DNA of 64,000 nucleotides, from positions 1 through 64,000 of the forward strand of contig NZ_QXML01000008.1 in NCBI RefSeq assembly GCF_003583985.1, read 5' to 3'. The DNA is from Algoriphagus lacus (GTDB taxonomy: Bacteria; Bacteroidota; Bacteroidia; Cytophagales; Cyclobacteriaceae). A model generated the notes under the pieces. That model saw nothing but the letters and a program-made list of their open reading frames with translations, made no database searches and was not told the DNA's origin. This document shows, one piece after another, positions 32,079 to 41,609 of the stretch (position 1 is its first letter; each line of letters opens with the position of its first letter). The translations under genes were made by a program, and so were the position numbers.

Positions 32079-33581
32079 ATGAGCAAGAAACAGTTCTTTC
32101 TGGGTATGCTTCTCGCTGCCTTGATCGGTGGGATGGTGGCTTTGGCGGGTGTGAGTTTTCTGATCAAGCCTCAGAGTGCCGGTGGATTTGACGAAAAGCA
32201 GCAAGCAAGCTTCGTCAACATGCTTTCCGGGGAAAATTTCACGATTCCTGACGGGATCAATTTTGTGGCTTCTGCACAGGCAGTAACACCTGCAGTGGTT
32301 CACGTTAACAGCCAAGTGGCCTACACTCCTAAATCTGAACGAGATCCAATTGAAGAGTTTTTTGGATTTCCTGACCCAAGAGACGGACAGGGAAGACCAG
32401 GTGGTGACATGCCTGTGAGTTCAGGCTCGGGTGTGATTATCTCTTCAGACGGTTACATCGTGACAAATAACCACGTGGTGGACGGGGCTACTAAAATTGA
32501 CATTTCACTGGAAAACAATAAACGGTATGAAGCAACGGTAATTGGTACTGACCCTACTACCGATTTGGCTTTGTTGAAGATTGAAGCCACTGATCTTCCA
32601 TTTGTGAGGTTCGGAGATTCCGACAATACCAAAATCGGTGAATGGGTGCTTGCTGTAGGCAATCCATTCAACCTGAATTCCACCGTTACAGCTGGGATTA
32701 TTTCCGCGAAAGCAAGGAACATTGGGATTTTGAGAGGGGTGGAAAACAACCTTCAGATCGAATCTTTCCTTCAGACTGATGCGGTGGTCAATCCCGGTAA
32801 CTCAGGTGGTGCTTTGGTTAACCTTGCCGGTGAACTGATCGGTATCAACACCGCCATCGCTTCCAATACCGGTACTTTTGCAGGCTATTCTTTCGCAGTG
32901 CCTAGCACCTTGGTGAAAAAAGTAATGGATGACCTCATGAAGTACGGAGCAGTTCAGAGGGGTCTTTTGGGAGTTCAAATTCAAAATGTAAGTCCTGAAT
33001 TGGCAGATTACCTGGACAAAAAATTCCCAGTTGAGCAAGGAGTCTATGTGGGCAGTGTAAATGAAAATTCTGCCGGTCAGGAAGCTGGACTGAAGGAAGG
33101 GGATATCATCATCGGAATTGATGGAAAGCCTGTGAACAACGTGGCCAACCTTCAGGAACTTGTGGCCAGAAAGCGCCCAGGAGACAAGATTGATGTCGAA
33201 TACATCCGTGATGGGAAGACTTCCAAAACTACTGCCACCCTCAAGAACTTCTCCGGAGACACTAACATCGTGAAGCGTGAGGTGCCGAAAACTTACACCT
33301 TTGAAGGCCTTCAGTTTGAAGATGTCAAGGAGCAAACCAAGACTCAACTTGAAATCAGCGGTGGTGCTGTCATCAAGTCTATCGGAAACGAAACCTGGAG
33401 AAAAGCAGGTGCACGAAATGGATTCATCATCACTTCGGTCATCTCAGACAGCGGAAGGACCCGCATCAGCAGCGCTCAGGAAATGATTGACTTCCTGGAG
33501 GAAACCCAAGGTGAAGAAATCGTGGTACTGGGTATGTTCCCTGATGGTACGGAGTATTATTTTGAAGTCGGAGGAAATTAA
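32079..33581 (+). CDS. HtrA/DegQ-family periplasmic serine protease (copy 2)
   Basis: A 500-aa envelope protease with an N-terminal membrane or signal segment (about 8-30). The triad is intact: His122 (TNNHVVD), Asp152 (TTDLALL) and Ser232 (NPGNSGG). The first PDZ domain lies about 290-380 (GVYVGSVNENSAGQEAGLKEGD) and the second about 400-500. It has the same plan as copy 1 at 15321-16760, with a Gly/Arg-rich insertion (RDGQGRPGGD) before the protease core. Location next to hsp20 suggests stress response. It ends in a strong terminator. Confidence 0.93.
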   Translation: MSKKQFFLGMLLAALIGGMVALAGVSFLIKPQSAGGFDEKQQASFVNMLSGENFTIPDGINFVASAQAVTPAVVHVNSQVAYTPKSERDPIEEFFGFPDPRDGQGRPGGDMPVSSGSGVIISSDGYIVTNNHVVDGATKIDISLENNKRYEATVIGTDPTTDLALLKIEATDLPFVRFGDSDNTKIGEWVLAVGNPFNLNSTVTAGIISAKARNIGILRGVENNLQIESFLQTDAVVNPGNSGGALVNLAGELIGINTAIASNTGTFAGYSFAVPSTLVKKVMDDLMKYGAVQRGLLGVQIQNVSPELADYLDKKFPVEQGVYVGSVNENSAGQEAGLKEGDIIIGIDGKPVNNVANLQELVARKRPGDKIDVEYIRDGKTSKTTATLKNFSGDTNIVKREVPKTYTFEGLQFEDVKEQTKTQLEISGGAVIKSIGNETWRKAGARNGFIITSVISDSGRTRISSAQEMIDFLEETQGEEIVVLGMFPDGTEYYFEVGGN

Positions 33582-33602
33582 TTTTCCCATAGCATACTTA
33601 GG

Positions 33603-33628
33603 AAAGCCGGTGAGAGCCGGCTTTTTTA
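33603..33628 (+). terminator. Intrinsic terminator after htrA copy 2
   Basis: AAAGCCGG (33603-33610), a 6-nt loop, CCGGCTTT (33617-33624) and a T-run. Confidence 0.85.
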
Positions 33629-33675
33629 TTGCCCTCTTTTTCCTACTTTAAGCTTTCTTAAAACCCAAAATCACT

Positions 33676-34953
33676 ATGAAGTCAAAAATATTATTCTTTC
33701 TGGGTGGCCTCTTGGCAGTAATCCAGGTGTCCTTTTCCCAAACCCTTAGCTTACCCGGAAAAACTCCCGTCGCAGGAATTTCTCGGGAAAGAGTTGCCAA
33801 ACTGGATGCCATGCTGGAAGAAGCGATCCAAAAGGAACAGGTACCGGGACTGGTTGCCATGGTAGTGAAAAACGGACAGGTTGTTTATCATTCAGCCAAA
33901 GGCTTTTCTGATGTGGAAAGCGGAAAGGCAATGGAGAAAAACTCGATTTTCCGAATCGCTTCTCAGACCAAGGCGATTACTTCCACTGCGATCATGATGC
34001 TGTGGGAAGAAGGGAAATTCAGACTGGACGATCCGATTTCCAAATACATCCCGGAGTTCAAAAATCCTCAGGTGCTGAATGCGTTCCGTTATGCAGATAC
34101 AACTTACAGCACCAAACCAAGTTCAAAAGAAATTACGATTCGTCATCTGTTGACTCATACATCCGGTTTGGGGTATGGGGTGATTGACGGAGATGAGCGG
34201 ATGAAAATGATCTATCACAAAGCCGGCGTCATGGATCTCTTTACCACCGAAAATATCACCATCGGAGAAAGTGTGAAACGCCTCGCCAAACTGCCCCTGC
34301 ATCACGAGCCGGGAGCAAAATATACCTACAGCGAAGGACTGGACGTGTTGGGATACCTGATCGAAATTGTATCCGGGATGCCTTTTGACCAGTTTTTGAA
34401 AACCCGGATTTTTGATCCGCTGGGAATGAATGATACCCGTTTTTACCTCAGTGATGCCCAAGCTCCAAGGTTGGTGACCGTCCATACCCGCAAGGACAAC
34501 AAGTGGGTTTCCTTTCCGGTGACTTTCTATGACCCTGCCTATCCCAAAACTGGGGCAAAAACCTTCTTTTCCGGTGGAGCAGGACTTTCCAGCACTACGG
34601 AAGATTATGCCAAATTCCTCCAGATGTACCTCAATGGTGGAATCTATAACGGTAAGCGAATCCTGAGTCCGCATACCATTCAAACTATCATGACCAATCA
34701 GGTTGGAGACTTGCTGGGTGAGGGAGGAAAAGATTACGGATTGGCCTTTGGTTTGGTGGATCAAAAAGGTGTGCAGATCGGTGGAAACGGCAGTTTGGGC
34801 ACCTTTGACTGGGGTGGTTACTTCAACACGCAGTATTTTGCCGATCCTCAGACCGGAATCATCGGGTTGATTTTCAAACAGACTTCAGGGGCTGGAAATG
34901 GTGATGAGACGGGTTGGAAATTTAGACAGATGGTGTTTACCCTGATTGAATAG
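33676..34953 (+). CDS. Secreted serine hydrolase of the beta-lactamase/class C family
   Basis: A 425-aa exported hydrolase; signal peptide about 1-22 (ends SFSQ). The catalytic SxxK is Ser96-Gln-Thr-Lys99, followed by the family segment HTSGLGYG. The usual YxN position reads YSE (in KYTYSEGLDVLGYL), common in esterase-like members rather than true beta-lactamases. A third motif near GGNGSLGTFDWGG fits the HxG/KTG region. Likely an esterase, D-aminopeptidase or peptidoglycan-related hydrolase; the substrate is not known. Confidence 0.88.
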   Translation: MKSKILFFLGGLLAVIQVSFSQTLSLPGKTPVAGISRERVAKLDAMLEEAIQKEQVPGLVAMVVKNGQVVYHSAKGFSDVESGKAMEKNSIFRIASQTKAITSTAIMMLWEEGKFRLDDPISKYIPEFKNPQVLNAFRYADTTYSTKPSSKEITIRHLLTHTSGLGYGVIDGDERMKMIYHKAGVMDLFTTENITIGESVKRLAKLPLHHEPGAKYTYSEGLDVLGYLIEIVSGMPFDQFLKTRIFDPLGMNDTRFYLSDAQAPRLVTVHTRKDNKWVSFPVTFYDPAYPKTGAKTFFSGGAGLSSTTEDYAKFLQMYLNGGIYNGKRILSPHTIQTIMTNQVGDLLGEGGKDYGLAFGLVDQKGVQIGGNGSLGTFDWGGYFNTQYFADPQTGIIGLIFKQTSGAGNGDETGWKFRQMVFTLIE

Positions 34954-34996
34954 GATTGAAAAATTGAGGAAGTAGGAGCGTTACCAAATTTGATCC

Positions 34997-35045
34997 AAGC
35001 CAACGGTTCATAGCGGATTATCAGCTGTGAACCGTTGGCTTTTTA
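34997..35045 (+). terminator. Bidirectional terminator between serine hydrolase and HAD genes
   Basis: AAGCCAACGGTTCA (34997-35010) pairs perfectly over 14 bp with TGAACCGTTGGCTT (35028-35041), then TTTT. The HAD gene's stop codon on the minus strand lies in the loop. Confidence 0.85.
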
Positions 35046-35734
35046 ATTTCTTCCAGGACTTCAACGAAATCAGAGAATGCTTCAATACACCCCATTTCAA
35101 GCAGTTCCTTCTTGCTGTGCGTAGTGGCAATTCCAATCACTTGCAGGCCAGCAGCTTTGGCAGAACGGATACCTCCGCCCGAGTCTTCAAAAGCCAAAGC
35201 GGATTCTGGGTTCACCCCTGCTTTTTCCATGGACTTGAGAAAAATCTCCGGATCGGGTTTGCCTTTCAGAACTTCGTGCCCTCCCGTGATCGTGTCAAAA
35301 AAATGACAGATTCGCAAGCCATCGAGAGTGAAATTGATGTTGTTTTGGTCTCCCATGGTAGCCAGGTGACAACTGATTTGATGGTGTTTCAGGGCTTCAA
35401 GGAAGGCAGTCAAACCGTTAATTTCTTTCAGAAAAGGTTGGTAGATTTTTCTGAAGGTGATTTCTTTTTCTTCTCCCAGTTCCAATCTTTTTTCCCGGGA
35501 AGCTTCATGTGGAAAAAACCTTCTGATCATTTCATTCAAGTTGCCATGGTTTTGGGCATGAAAATCCTCCGGACGAAGGTGAATGCCATGATTTCCCAAA
35601 AACCTGAGCCATGCCTCCTGATGAAAAGGAATGCTGTCTACCAAGGTCCCATCCATGTCAAATAGGATGGCCCGAACGTTTTGAATGCTTTTTTGGATCG
35701 AAAAAAGACTGCTATTGAAGCTTTTGTAAGTCAC
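35021..35734 (-). CDS. HAD-superfamily hydrolase, beta-phosphoglucomutase-like
   Basis: A 237-aa cytoplasmic phosphatase or phosphomutase. HAD motif I is FDMDGTLVD (nucleophile Asp26), motif II LATMGDQ, motif III KGKPDPEIF and motif IV AFEDSGGGIRSAKAAG. The helical cap after motif I is of the C1 type seen in beta-phosphoglucomutase and related sugar phosphatases. The start is GTG at 35734; no ATG exists between it and motif I. It ends inside the bidirectional terminator. Confidence 0.88.
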   Translation of the reverse strand: MTYKSFNSSLFSIQKSIQNVRAILFDMDGTLVDSIPFHQEAWLRFLGNHGIHLRPEDFHAQNHGNLNEMIRRFFPHEASREKRLELGEEKEITFRKIYQPFLKEINGLTAFLEALKHHQISCHLATMGDQNNINFTLDGLRICHFFDTITGGHEVLKGKPDPEIFLKSMEKAGVNPESALAFEDSGGGIRSAKAAGLQVIGIATTHSKKELLEMGCIEAFSDFVEVLEEIKKPTVHS

Positions 35735-35748
35735 TTGTATGGAATCTG

Positions 35749-37227
35749 TTACTTTTTAAATTTTCCATAAATGGGTTGCCCAGGCATCACGCCGGAAACA
35801 GTTTTTCCATTTCTTAATACAAACGTTCCATTGACCAATACATATTCTATTCCTTCGGAAAAGGCCAATCCTTTTTCAAAGGTAGCTTTGTCGATGACAG
35901 TATTGGGATTAAAAATAGTCAGGTCAGCATCCGCTCCTACTTGAACTCTTCCCTTAAAGCGCATCATGGGAGCGATATTTTCCAGTCGACGAGCAGGAAG
36001 TAAGGTCATTTTTTCAAGAGCAGTAAGCAAATCGATCACTTTGTCCTCTCTGACATACTTTCCCAATACTCTTGAGAATGTGCCTGCTGTTCGAGGATGG
36101 GCCAGCTTGGCGTAGTTCATCCCGTCTGAACCGATCAAAACCCCGGAAGAGGAAATTCCCTGATTGATCCACTCTGGTTTCATCATGTGAATAATCACCG
36201 TACCTCCAGTTTTTCGATATTCATCAAAAGTTTTTTCCGTCAGCCGTTCACCCGTTGCAACCCATTGCAAGTCTTGGTAACTGATGTTCATTCTTACCTG
36301 CCATCCAGGATCAAACATGGCGGATTCCAAACTGGTCGAAGCAGCAGTGTAAGGATATAGCTCGGTGGTGATGTCAAATCCTTGGCTTTGGGCTTTATGA
36401 ACCAGCTCCAAAGCGAGGCCAATATTTCCCAAGGACATGCTATTGATATGAACCAAATGCAGGGATGCCTTGGTTAGCATGGCATTGGAAATAGCCTCTT
36501 GGATAGTCATAAGGTTAGGTTGCCTCGTATGGACGAAAACAGGGACATCCATCTCAGCAGCAAGCTCAAATACTCGATAAAATTCTTCAGGCTTAGTTTG
36601 AGGCAAGTATCCAATCGGAGCGCCAATTCCAAGACCTCCTTCTGCAAGAGAAGCTTTGATGTGCTTGACCATGCTTAAGAATTCCTCTTGAGATGGGGTT
36701 GTTGAAAAGGAATTTGAAATAATGTTGCTCAAGCTTGGAATTTGAGAATTTCCGGATTTTGTGATGGAATCCAATGCGGTTAATCCGGCTTCATGCCCTG
36801 CCATCCCCCGGTACCTTTCAAAGGGCCAGTTGACACTTGCTCCATAATTGATCAATGCTTTGGACTTTCGTGTCTCATACCAAGTCCCAAGATTTTCTAT
36901 TCCCCACTCCAACTCTAATGCCGTGGTGACTCCATCATGCAATTGGTATTCTTGTTCTACATTGGTTCTGCCATGAATATGAAGGTCGATAAACCCCGGC
37001 GCAACGACTAGTCCGGTAACGTCCAGAATTTCTTTCCCCTGAAGAGGTTCCGAACTGATTTCTGCAATCCGATTTTGGATGATTCCCACATTCCGGACTT
37101 CATCCAATTTAGTCTCAGGGTCGATTACTCTTCCTCCGGAGAGGACGAGGTCATAGGTGATTTTGGTTTGACCGAAAGAGTTGATACTCAGCAAAAGGGC
37201 TGTAAATACCGAAAGAGTTGCCTTCAT
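35749..37227 (-). CDS. Exported amidohydrolase (D-aminoacylase/dihydroorotase-like)
   Basis: A 492-aa metal-dependent hydrolase with a signal peptide (about 1-20, ends NSFGQ). The beta-barrel opens with DLVLSGGRVIDPETKLDEVRN, and the metal-binding HxH is GFIDLHIHGRT (His83, His85). A long TIM barrel follows (VPVFVHTRQ, LHLVHINSM), and a GADADLTIFNP C-terminal segment completes the small beta domain. The family includes N-acyl-D-amino-acid deacylases; the substrate here is unknown. It lies 14 bp upstream of the HAD gene on the same strand, possibly an operon. Confidence 0.85.
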   Translation of the reverse strand: MKATLSVFTALLLSINSFGQTKITYDLVLSGGRVIDPETKLDEVRNVGIIQNRIAEISSEPLQGKEILDVTGLVVAPGFIDLHIHGRTNVEQEYQLHDGVTTALELEWGIENLGTWYETRKSKALINYGASVNWPFERYRGMAGHEAGLTALDSITKSGNSQIPSLSNIISNSFSTTPSQEEFLSMVKHIKASLAEGGLGIGAPIGYLPQTKPEEFYRVFELAAEMDVPVFVHTRQPNLMTIQEAISNAMLTKASLHLVHINSMSLGNIGLALELVHKAQSQGFDITTELYPYTAASTSLESAMFDPGWQVRMNISYQDLQWVATGERLTEKTFDEYRKTGGTVIIHMMKPEWINQGISSSGVLIGSDGMNYAKLAHPRTAGTFSRVLGKYVREDKVIDLLTALEKMTLLPARRLENIAPMMRFKGRVQVGADADLTIFNPNTVIDKATFEKGLAFSEGIEYVLVNGTFVLRNGKTVSGVMPGQPIYGKFKK

Positions 37228-37415
37228 TTTTTCCGCAGGTTTTAAAAAGGGTGCTAATCTGAAGGTAGTGATTTTCAGTTGGATTGGAGATAGGGAATTA
37301 GTCTTCTTAGTAGCCCTTCACTGTCATTCCATTTCTATTTTTTCTTTATTACTTCTAGCTGTTGGTAAGTCAGTGAATTTCAGTAATTTTTATCCTTTCA
37401 ACCCAAACCAAACCC

Positions 37416-38096
37416 ATGAAGAAGCGCGAATTTTTAAAGAAAACCCTGGCAAGTTTTGGAACCATTGTCGCTCTGCCGGTGATGGGATCTGATTCAAAAA
37501 TTAATTCAGATTCCAAGGATGCTGCCTGTGAGGTTTCTCCCAAGGAAACCCGTGGCCCTTTCCCCATCAAATCTCCTGCTGAACTAATGCGGGCAAACAT
37601 CGTCGCCGATCGACAGGGGATTGCCTTGTTGATCAATTTGAAAATTCAGGATCAAAGTGAATCCTGCTCCCCTTTGTCAGGAGTACAGGTTGATATTTGG
37701 CATTGCGATGCGGAGGGCTATTATTCGGAATATGGAAATCACCGTCTTCAGAAAATGGATTTCACCCAAGTTTCTTTCCTACGGGGGCGACAGACTACCG
37801 ACGCAAACGGGGAGGTTTCTTTTATCAGTATTTTTCCCGGTTGGTATCCCGGGCGAGCTCCCCATATTCATGTGGATGTACTGAAAGATGAAAAAATGAT
37901 ACTCAGCACGCAAGTGGCCTTTCCGGAAGAAAGCACCTCAGCAGTTTACGCCAGCAGGGGATACAAAGGGAAGGAAGATACGCCAAATGAAAAGGACGGA
38001 GTTTTTCGCAACAGTTTGGCAGGAAACATGGCGGATTCTGTGACGGGAAATCTGCAGGATGGCTATACCCTGAGGAAGGTGATAACGGTGGCGTAA
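37416..38096 (+). CDS. Exported intradiol ring-cleavage dioxygenase (short form)
   Basis: A 226-aa protein. The N-terminus MKKREFLKKTLASFGTIVAL looks like a Tat-type or Sec signal, although a twin Arg is not clean. The dioxygenase core shows DIWHCDAEGYYSEY (Tyr ligand about 102-106) and GWYPGRAPHIHVDV (Tyr144, His150, His152), the usual two-Tyr two-His Fe(III) site. Such enzymes open catechol or protocatechuate rings. An exported variant suggests a surface or periplasmic aromatic substrate such as a plant phenolic. It is separate from the second copy at 45872-46765. Confidence 0.85.
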   Translation: MKKREFLKKTLASFGTIVALPVMGSDSKINSDSKDAACEVSPKETRGPFPIKSPAELMRANIVADRQGIALLINLKIQDQSESCSPLSGVQVDIWHCDAEGYYSEYGNHRLQKMDFTQVSFLRGRQTTDANGEVSFISIFPGWYPGRAPHIHVDVLKDEKMILSTQVAFPEESTSAVYASRGYKGKEDTPNEKDGVFRNSLAGNMADSVTGNLQDGYTLRKVITVA

Positions 38097-38141
38097 AAGT
38101 CGGGAGCGGTAGTTAAGGATCAGCCTAGCTAATCTTAATTT

Positions 38142-38498
38142 CTAGTTTCGTAGTATTTTCTCCATCTTTTTGCCATTAGCCAACTCATCCACCAGTTTGT
38201 CCATGAATCTGACTTGCTGAGTTAGGGGATTTTCGATTTCTTCCACCCGATAGCCACAGATTACACCGGTAATTAGTTTTGCATTCGGGTTGAGCTTGGC
38301 TTTGGAGAAAAATTCCTGAAACGTCACCTTTTGATCCACCAACTCCTGAAGTTGCTGTTGATCAAATCCTGTAAGCCACTCAATAACTTTGATTAACTCT
38401 TCCTTAGTTTTTCCCTTTCTTTCCACTTTGGCAAGGTAAAGAGGAAAGACAGTAGCAAAAGTCATTTTGGCAATTCGATCGTCGGAGGTACCATTCAT
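38142..38498 (-). CDS. DUF2200 family protein
   Basis: A 118-aa cytoplasmic protein of the DUF2200 family. The conserved opening DRIAKMTFATVFPLYLAKVERKG is recognisable, followed by WLTGFDQQQL and the C-terminal QVRFMDKLVDELANGKKMEKILR. No catalytic motif is known. It lies alone between the dioxygenase and TPR genes. Confidence 0.85.
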   Translation of the reverse strand: MNGTSDDRIAKMTFATVFPLYLAKVERKGKTKEELIKVIEWLTGFDQQQLQELVDQKVTFQEFFSKAKLNPNAKLITGVICGYRVEEIENPLTQQVRFMDKLVDELANGKKMEKILRN

Positions 38499-38589
38499 GA
38501 TGAAATTATGATTTTCTTAAGGATAAAGATTGACCGTATTTTTTTGTATTCTGATCTGGATTTGGTGAAACGAGGAGAGGTTTATCCTC

Positions 38590-39522
38590 CTATTTAGCTC
38601 CAAAAATCCGCATTAGATCACTCTCCGCTGCCAAGTAGCCAAATGAGGTAAAAGCCTTTTCATTGACCAGCGATTCCATCATTTGCCTGGCTTGGACAGA
38701 ATCTCCATGATACAGGTACCAGTTGGCCACTCCGTAGCGCACGGCGTCATTGGATGGGCTGCCGGGTCCCTCCTGAATCAGGGAATCCACCGGAATCCAA
38801 CCTTTGTAGAGCCTGCAAAGATCCGCATAGCTCTGATTTTCGATTACCGTAGAGTCAGCATGAATTGGGGTCAAAAGGGAATCAGCTTTAGTTGGATTTC
38901 CTAAGCGCTGCTGAATCATGTACAGCCAATGAGTTGCGGAAACAATGTTGTCATAATGCTTGCCACTTTCCCGACACTTAAGGTATGCGGTGTATGCTTT
39001 TTCGTATTGGTGAGTAAGGTAGTAAGACAGTCCAAGGTGATACCAAATATTGCTGTGAAGTGAACTGACCGGGATGTTCATCGCATTAGGCATGCCATCT
39101 GGTTCGATTTCATCCGGTGTGCCTTCGATTAGTTGAGCAGCTTTTTCAAAATCATCTATTGCCTCGTCGTATTCCCGGATGCTAATGTAGCGATGACCCC
39201 GGTGACGGTAGAGTCGGGGGTCGTTGGGGAATTTTTCCAGGCCTTTGGTGTAGATGTCGATGGCTTGGCGGTATTGACCAAGGTAAGCGGTACGTCTTCC
39301 AAACCAAATAATGGCCTCCACATCATCCGGACTGGCCTCAAAGGCTGCTTTTGCTTCTTCGTATTGGGCTAAGAGCTTTTCAGAAGGGTTGGGAATTTCA
39401 AAAGTTTTACCTAGAGGAGTCGTAAAAGTGGAGTCCACCAAAACAACTTCTTCGGTCTGTTCCTTTGGCGGATCGCAGCTCAATAGGAGGTAAAAAAGAG
39501 TGAGCAGTAAGAGGTTTCTCAT
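38590..39522 (-). CDS. TPR-repeat lipoprotein
   Basis: A 310-aa lipoprotein. I start at the ATG at 39522, which gives MRNLLLLTLFYLLLSC with the lipobox LLLSC (Cys16); the longer frame to 39615 obscures it. The mature part has several tetratricopeptide repeats (AIIWFGRRTAYLGQYRQAID, DPRLYRHRGHRYISIREYDEAID, WYHLGLSYYLTHQYEKAYTAY). It probably acts as a protein-protein scaffold in the periplasm. It is downstream of the epimerase gene on the same strand, with a perfect small palindrome between. Confidence 0.8.
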   Translation of the reverse strand: MRNLLLLTLFYLLLSCDPPKEQTEEVVLVDSTFTTPLGKTFEIPNPSEKLLAQYEEAKAAFEASPDDVEAIIWFGRRTAYLGQYRQAIDIYTKGLEKFPNDPRLYRHRGHRYISIREYDEAIDDFEKAAQLIEGTPDEIEPDGMPNAMNIPVSSLHSNIWYHLGLSYYLTHQYEKAYTAYLKCRESGKHYDNIVSATHWLYMIQQRLGNPTKADSLLTPIHADSTVIENQSYADLCRLYKGWIPVDSLIQEGPGSPSNDAVRYGVANWYLYHGDSVQARQMMESLVNEKAFTSFGYLAAESDLMRIFGAK

Positions 39523-39540
39523 GGTAGTTTGTTGAATTTT

Positions 39541-39558
39541 CCACGGTTGAAACCGTGG
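39541..39558. repeat. CCACGGTT/AACCGTGG palindrome
   Basis: CCACGGTT (39541-39548) and AACCGTGG (39551-39558) pair perfectly around GA. No T-tract follows on the minus strand, where both flanking genes are read, so it is a weak terminator candidate or a REP-like hairpin. It sits between the epimerase and TPR genes. Confidence 0.55.
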
Positions 39559-39587
39559 GCAAGAAGCTGAAAATAACAATAAAAGCA

Positions 39588-40490
39588 CTATTCTCCTTTC
39601 ACATACTTCCGCCAATTGTGCTGCTCTTTGAAGCCCAACACTTCCCGGATTTTCCGGTTGGAAAACAGGGCCTCGTGCTCCTCCAATTCCCGGGTAAGAG
39701 GTACGCCTGGGAAAAAGCGCTCAGCCAGTTCTTTGCTCGGAATGATTGCTCCGTTGTGATCATTGCCGGCATTGAATACCTGGTACCCCAAACCGTCTTT
39801 TTGAAGGCATAGATCCACGATCTGTCCCAAGTCCCGGGCATCGATGTAGCAGAAGGCATTGCGGCGTCGCACCTCAGGATTTTTGAAATAAGATGGGAAA
39901 AGTGTGGCGTATTCGTGGGGTTCGATCACATTTCCGATTCGTAGCGAATAGATATCGACTCCTGTCCTGCGCTGAAAACTTCGGGCCGTCTGCTCATTTA
40001 CTACCTTGGAAAGGCCGTAACTGTCCATGGGATCGACATCGTAGTTTTCGTCGAGCGGGAGGTACTTCGGATCGGTTTTTCCGTCGGAAAAGCAAATGCC
40101 ATAGGTCGTTTCGGAGGAGGCAATGATGATCTTTTTGATGCCCAATTTCACGGCCGCTTCGATCACGTTGTACGTCCCAACGGTGTTGACGCGAAAGGTT
40201 TCATTGTCGGGCTTGATTAGGATGCGAGGTACGGCAGCAAAGTGCACAACGGCGTCAAATGCGGGGACGCCAGTGCCAGGCTCCATTTCGTCAAACCCGG
40301 CATACATGCTCATCGCGTTGAACATCTGTCCTGAGTCAGTGATGTCTGCGGTCAGATTGTCCACACCGGGATGGTTCAAGGGAGTGAGGTCCACATTCAT
40401 TACGCGGTGGCCTTGCTCCAGAAGGTAAGGGATGACGTGCCGGCCTGCTTTTCCTGAACCTCCAGTAAAGAAAATTCGCTTTTTAGCCAT
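39588..40490 (-). CDS. NAD-dependent epimerase/dehydratase
   Basis: A 300-aa Rossmann-fold enzyme of the extended SDR family. The N-terminus shows GGSGKAGRHVIPYLLEQGH, the catalytic pair YGLSK (about residue 160) with an upstream Ser-Ser-Glu (IIASSETTYG), and sugar-binding C-terminal half with YVNARD-like CYIDARDLG. It probably acts on a nucleotide sugar or aldehyde. The substrate is not determinable. Confidence 0.85.
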   Translation of the reverse strand: MAKKRIFFTGGSGKAGRHVIPYLLEQGHRVMNVDLTPLNHPGVDNLTADITDSGQMFNAMSMYAGFDEMEPGTGVPAFDAVVHFAAVPRILIKPDNETFRVNTVGTYNVIEAAVKLGIKKIIIASSETTYGICFSDGKTDPKYLPLDENYDVDPMDSYGLSKVVNEQTARSFQRRTGVDIYSLRIGNVIEPHEYATLFPSYFKNPEVRRRNAFCYIDARDLGQIVDLCLQKDGLGYQVFNAGNDHNGAIIPSKELAERFFPGVPLTRELEEHEALFSNRKIREVLGFKEQHNWRKYVKGE

Positions 40491-40661
40491 GTTTGCTATG
40501 AATTAAATACAACGGGTTTTGGTCCAGCATTTCTAGTAAGAAATAATTACGAGGTACAAAATCTGGAGAAAGAATCCAATCTGATTGATTTCAGGGGAAT
40601 AAAAAGTCAGGTTCACTGTTTCTTCATTTCATTCCTTTAAAGCTATAATGGACTTGACTCA

Positions 40662-41360
40662 TCACTTTGGAAATTCCAGTAATACCAATTGAGCGGGCTG
40701 TTTTCCTGAATGGTTGATTGAAAAAGATTTCTTTCTTGGGATAGTGATAAAGCTTCCCTGCTTTAAATTTTGAGTCTGGGATTTTCCATTGCTTTCAATT
40801 TCTACTGAGGCATCCTGAAGCGAAACCAAAAGGAAGGATTGCTTGGGTTTTTCCAACTGAAACTGCTTTCCTTCGGATAGATTCAGCCTGTAAACCCGGA
40901 CCCAAGTGGTATCAATTTCCAACTTGAGATCTGACAAATCCAAGGGAGGGACCTCCCAATCAAAATCTTGGTAAAGTAATTCCACATCCATCACATGAAA
41001 AACGGCATTATCTCTATTCCAAACCCGATGTGTCCGAGTATTGGAACCGGATAAATCCTCTACTAAAATGTCCCCCGCTCGGGATTCTGAGTTTGTTTTT
41101 TCTTTTCCCATCACTTGCGAACCCACTGCAGTAGTGGTGAAATTGATGAAGACTGAGGGAGTGGTATGAACGTGATATTGGGTAGTGTCTCCAGGGGGAA
41201 AAAGAACATCTAAAATCCGGATTTCCTTATTTTCAAAAACGGGCCTATGCCTTGGTTCCTGATGAACTAGAACCTGTCCCCAAAGAGGAGTTTGGACCAG
41301 AAGCAAAAAAATAAAATACGCCGGAAAATAGGATTTGAAGGAGTGTCGGTATTTGTGCAT
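40662..41360 (-). CDS. Exported cupin-like protein
   Basis: A 232-aa protein; signal peptide about 1-29 (ends PLWGQ). The mature part has two beta-rich cupin-like halves. The first shows PGDTTQYHVHTTPSVFINF, with an HxH metal motif, and the second a strand pair DASVEIESNGKSQTQNLKQGSFITIPRKKSFSINH. It resembles secreted cupins of unknown function. It is divergent from the PQQ dehydrogenase gene, with a 249-bp spacer. Confidence 0.7.
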   Translation of the reverse strand: MHKYRHSFKSYFPAYFIFLLLVQTPLWGQVLVHQEPRHRPVFENKEIRILDVLFPPGDTTQYHVHTTPSVFINFTTTAVGSQVMGKEKTNSESRAGDILVEDLSGSNTRTHRVWNRDNAVFHVMDVELLYQDFDWEVPPLDLSDLKLEIDTTWVRVYRLNLSEGKQFQLEKPKQSFLLVSLQDASVEIESNGKSQTQNLKQGSFITIPRKKSFSINHSGKQPAQLVLLEFPK

Positions 41361-41609
41361 TAATGAAAGGTCTTCTAAGGTGAAATATCAATTTTATGTT
41401 TTCAGTTTTTTCTAACCAGTAGTTTAAAAGCGATTCTTTCGACTATCTCCAATAAAATTTCAATCAAAATTCACCTTTAAGCTAATGAAATTTTTAACCG
41501 AAAGATTTTCTTGGCAAAAGACAATAAAAATTAAAAATGCACAATTTTTATTCTTAAATTGATTCTGGTCAATTTTTGATTAAGTACTTAACCCAGAATA
41601 ACTTAAGCC

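Noticed and set aside
35027..35665. 212-aa ORF antisense to the HAD gene
   Set aside because: Fully antisense to a gene with clear HAD motifs.
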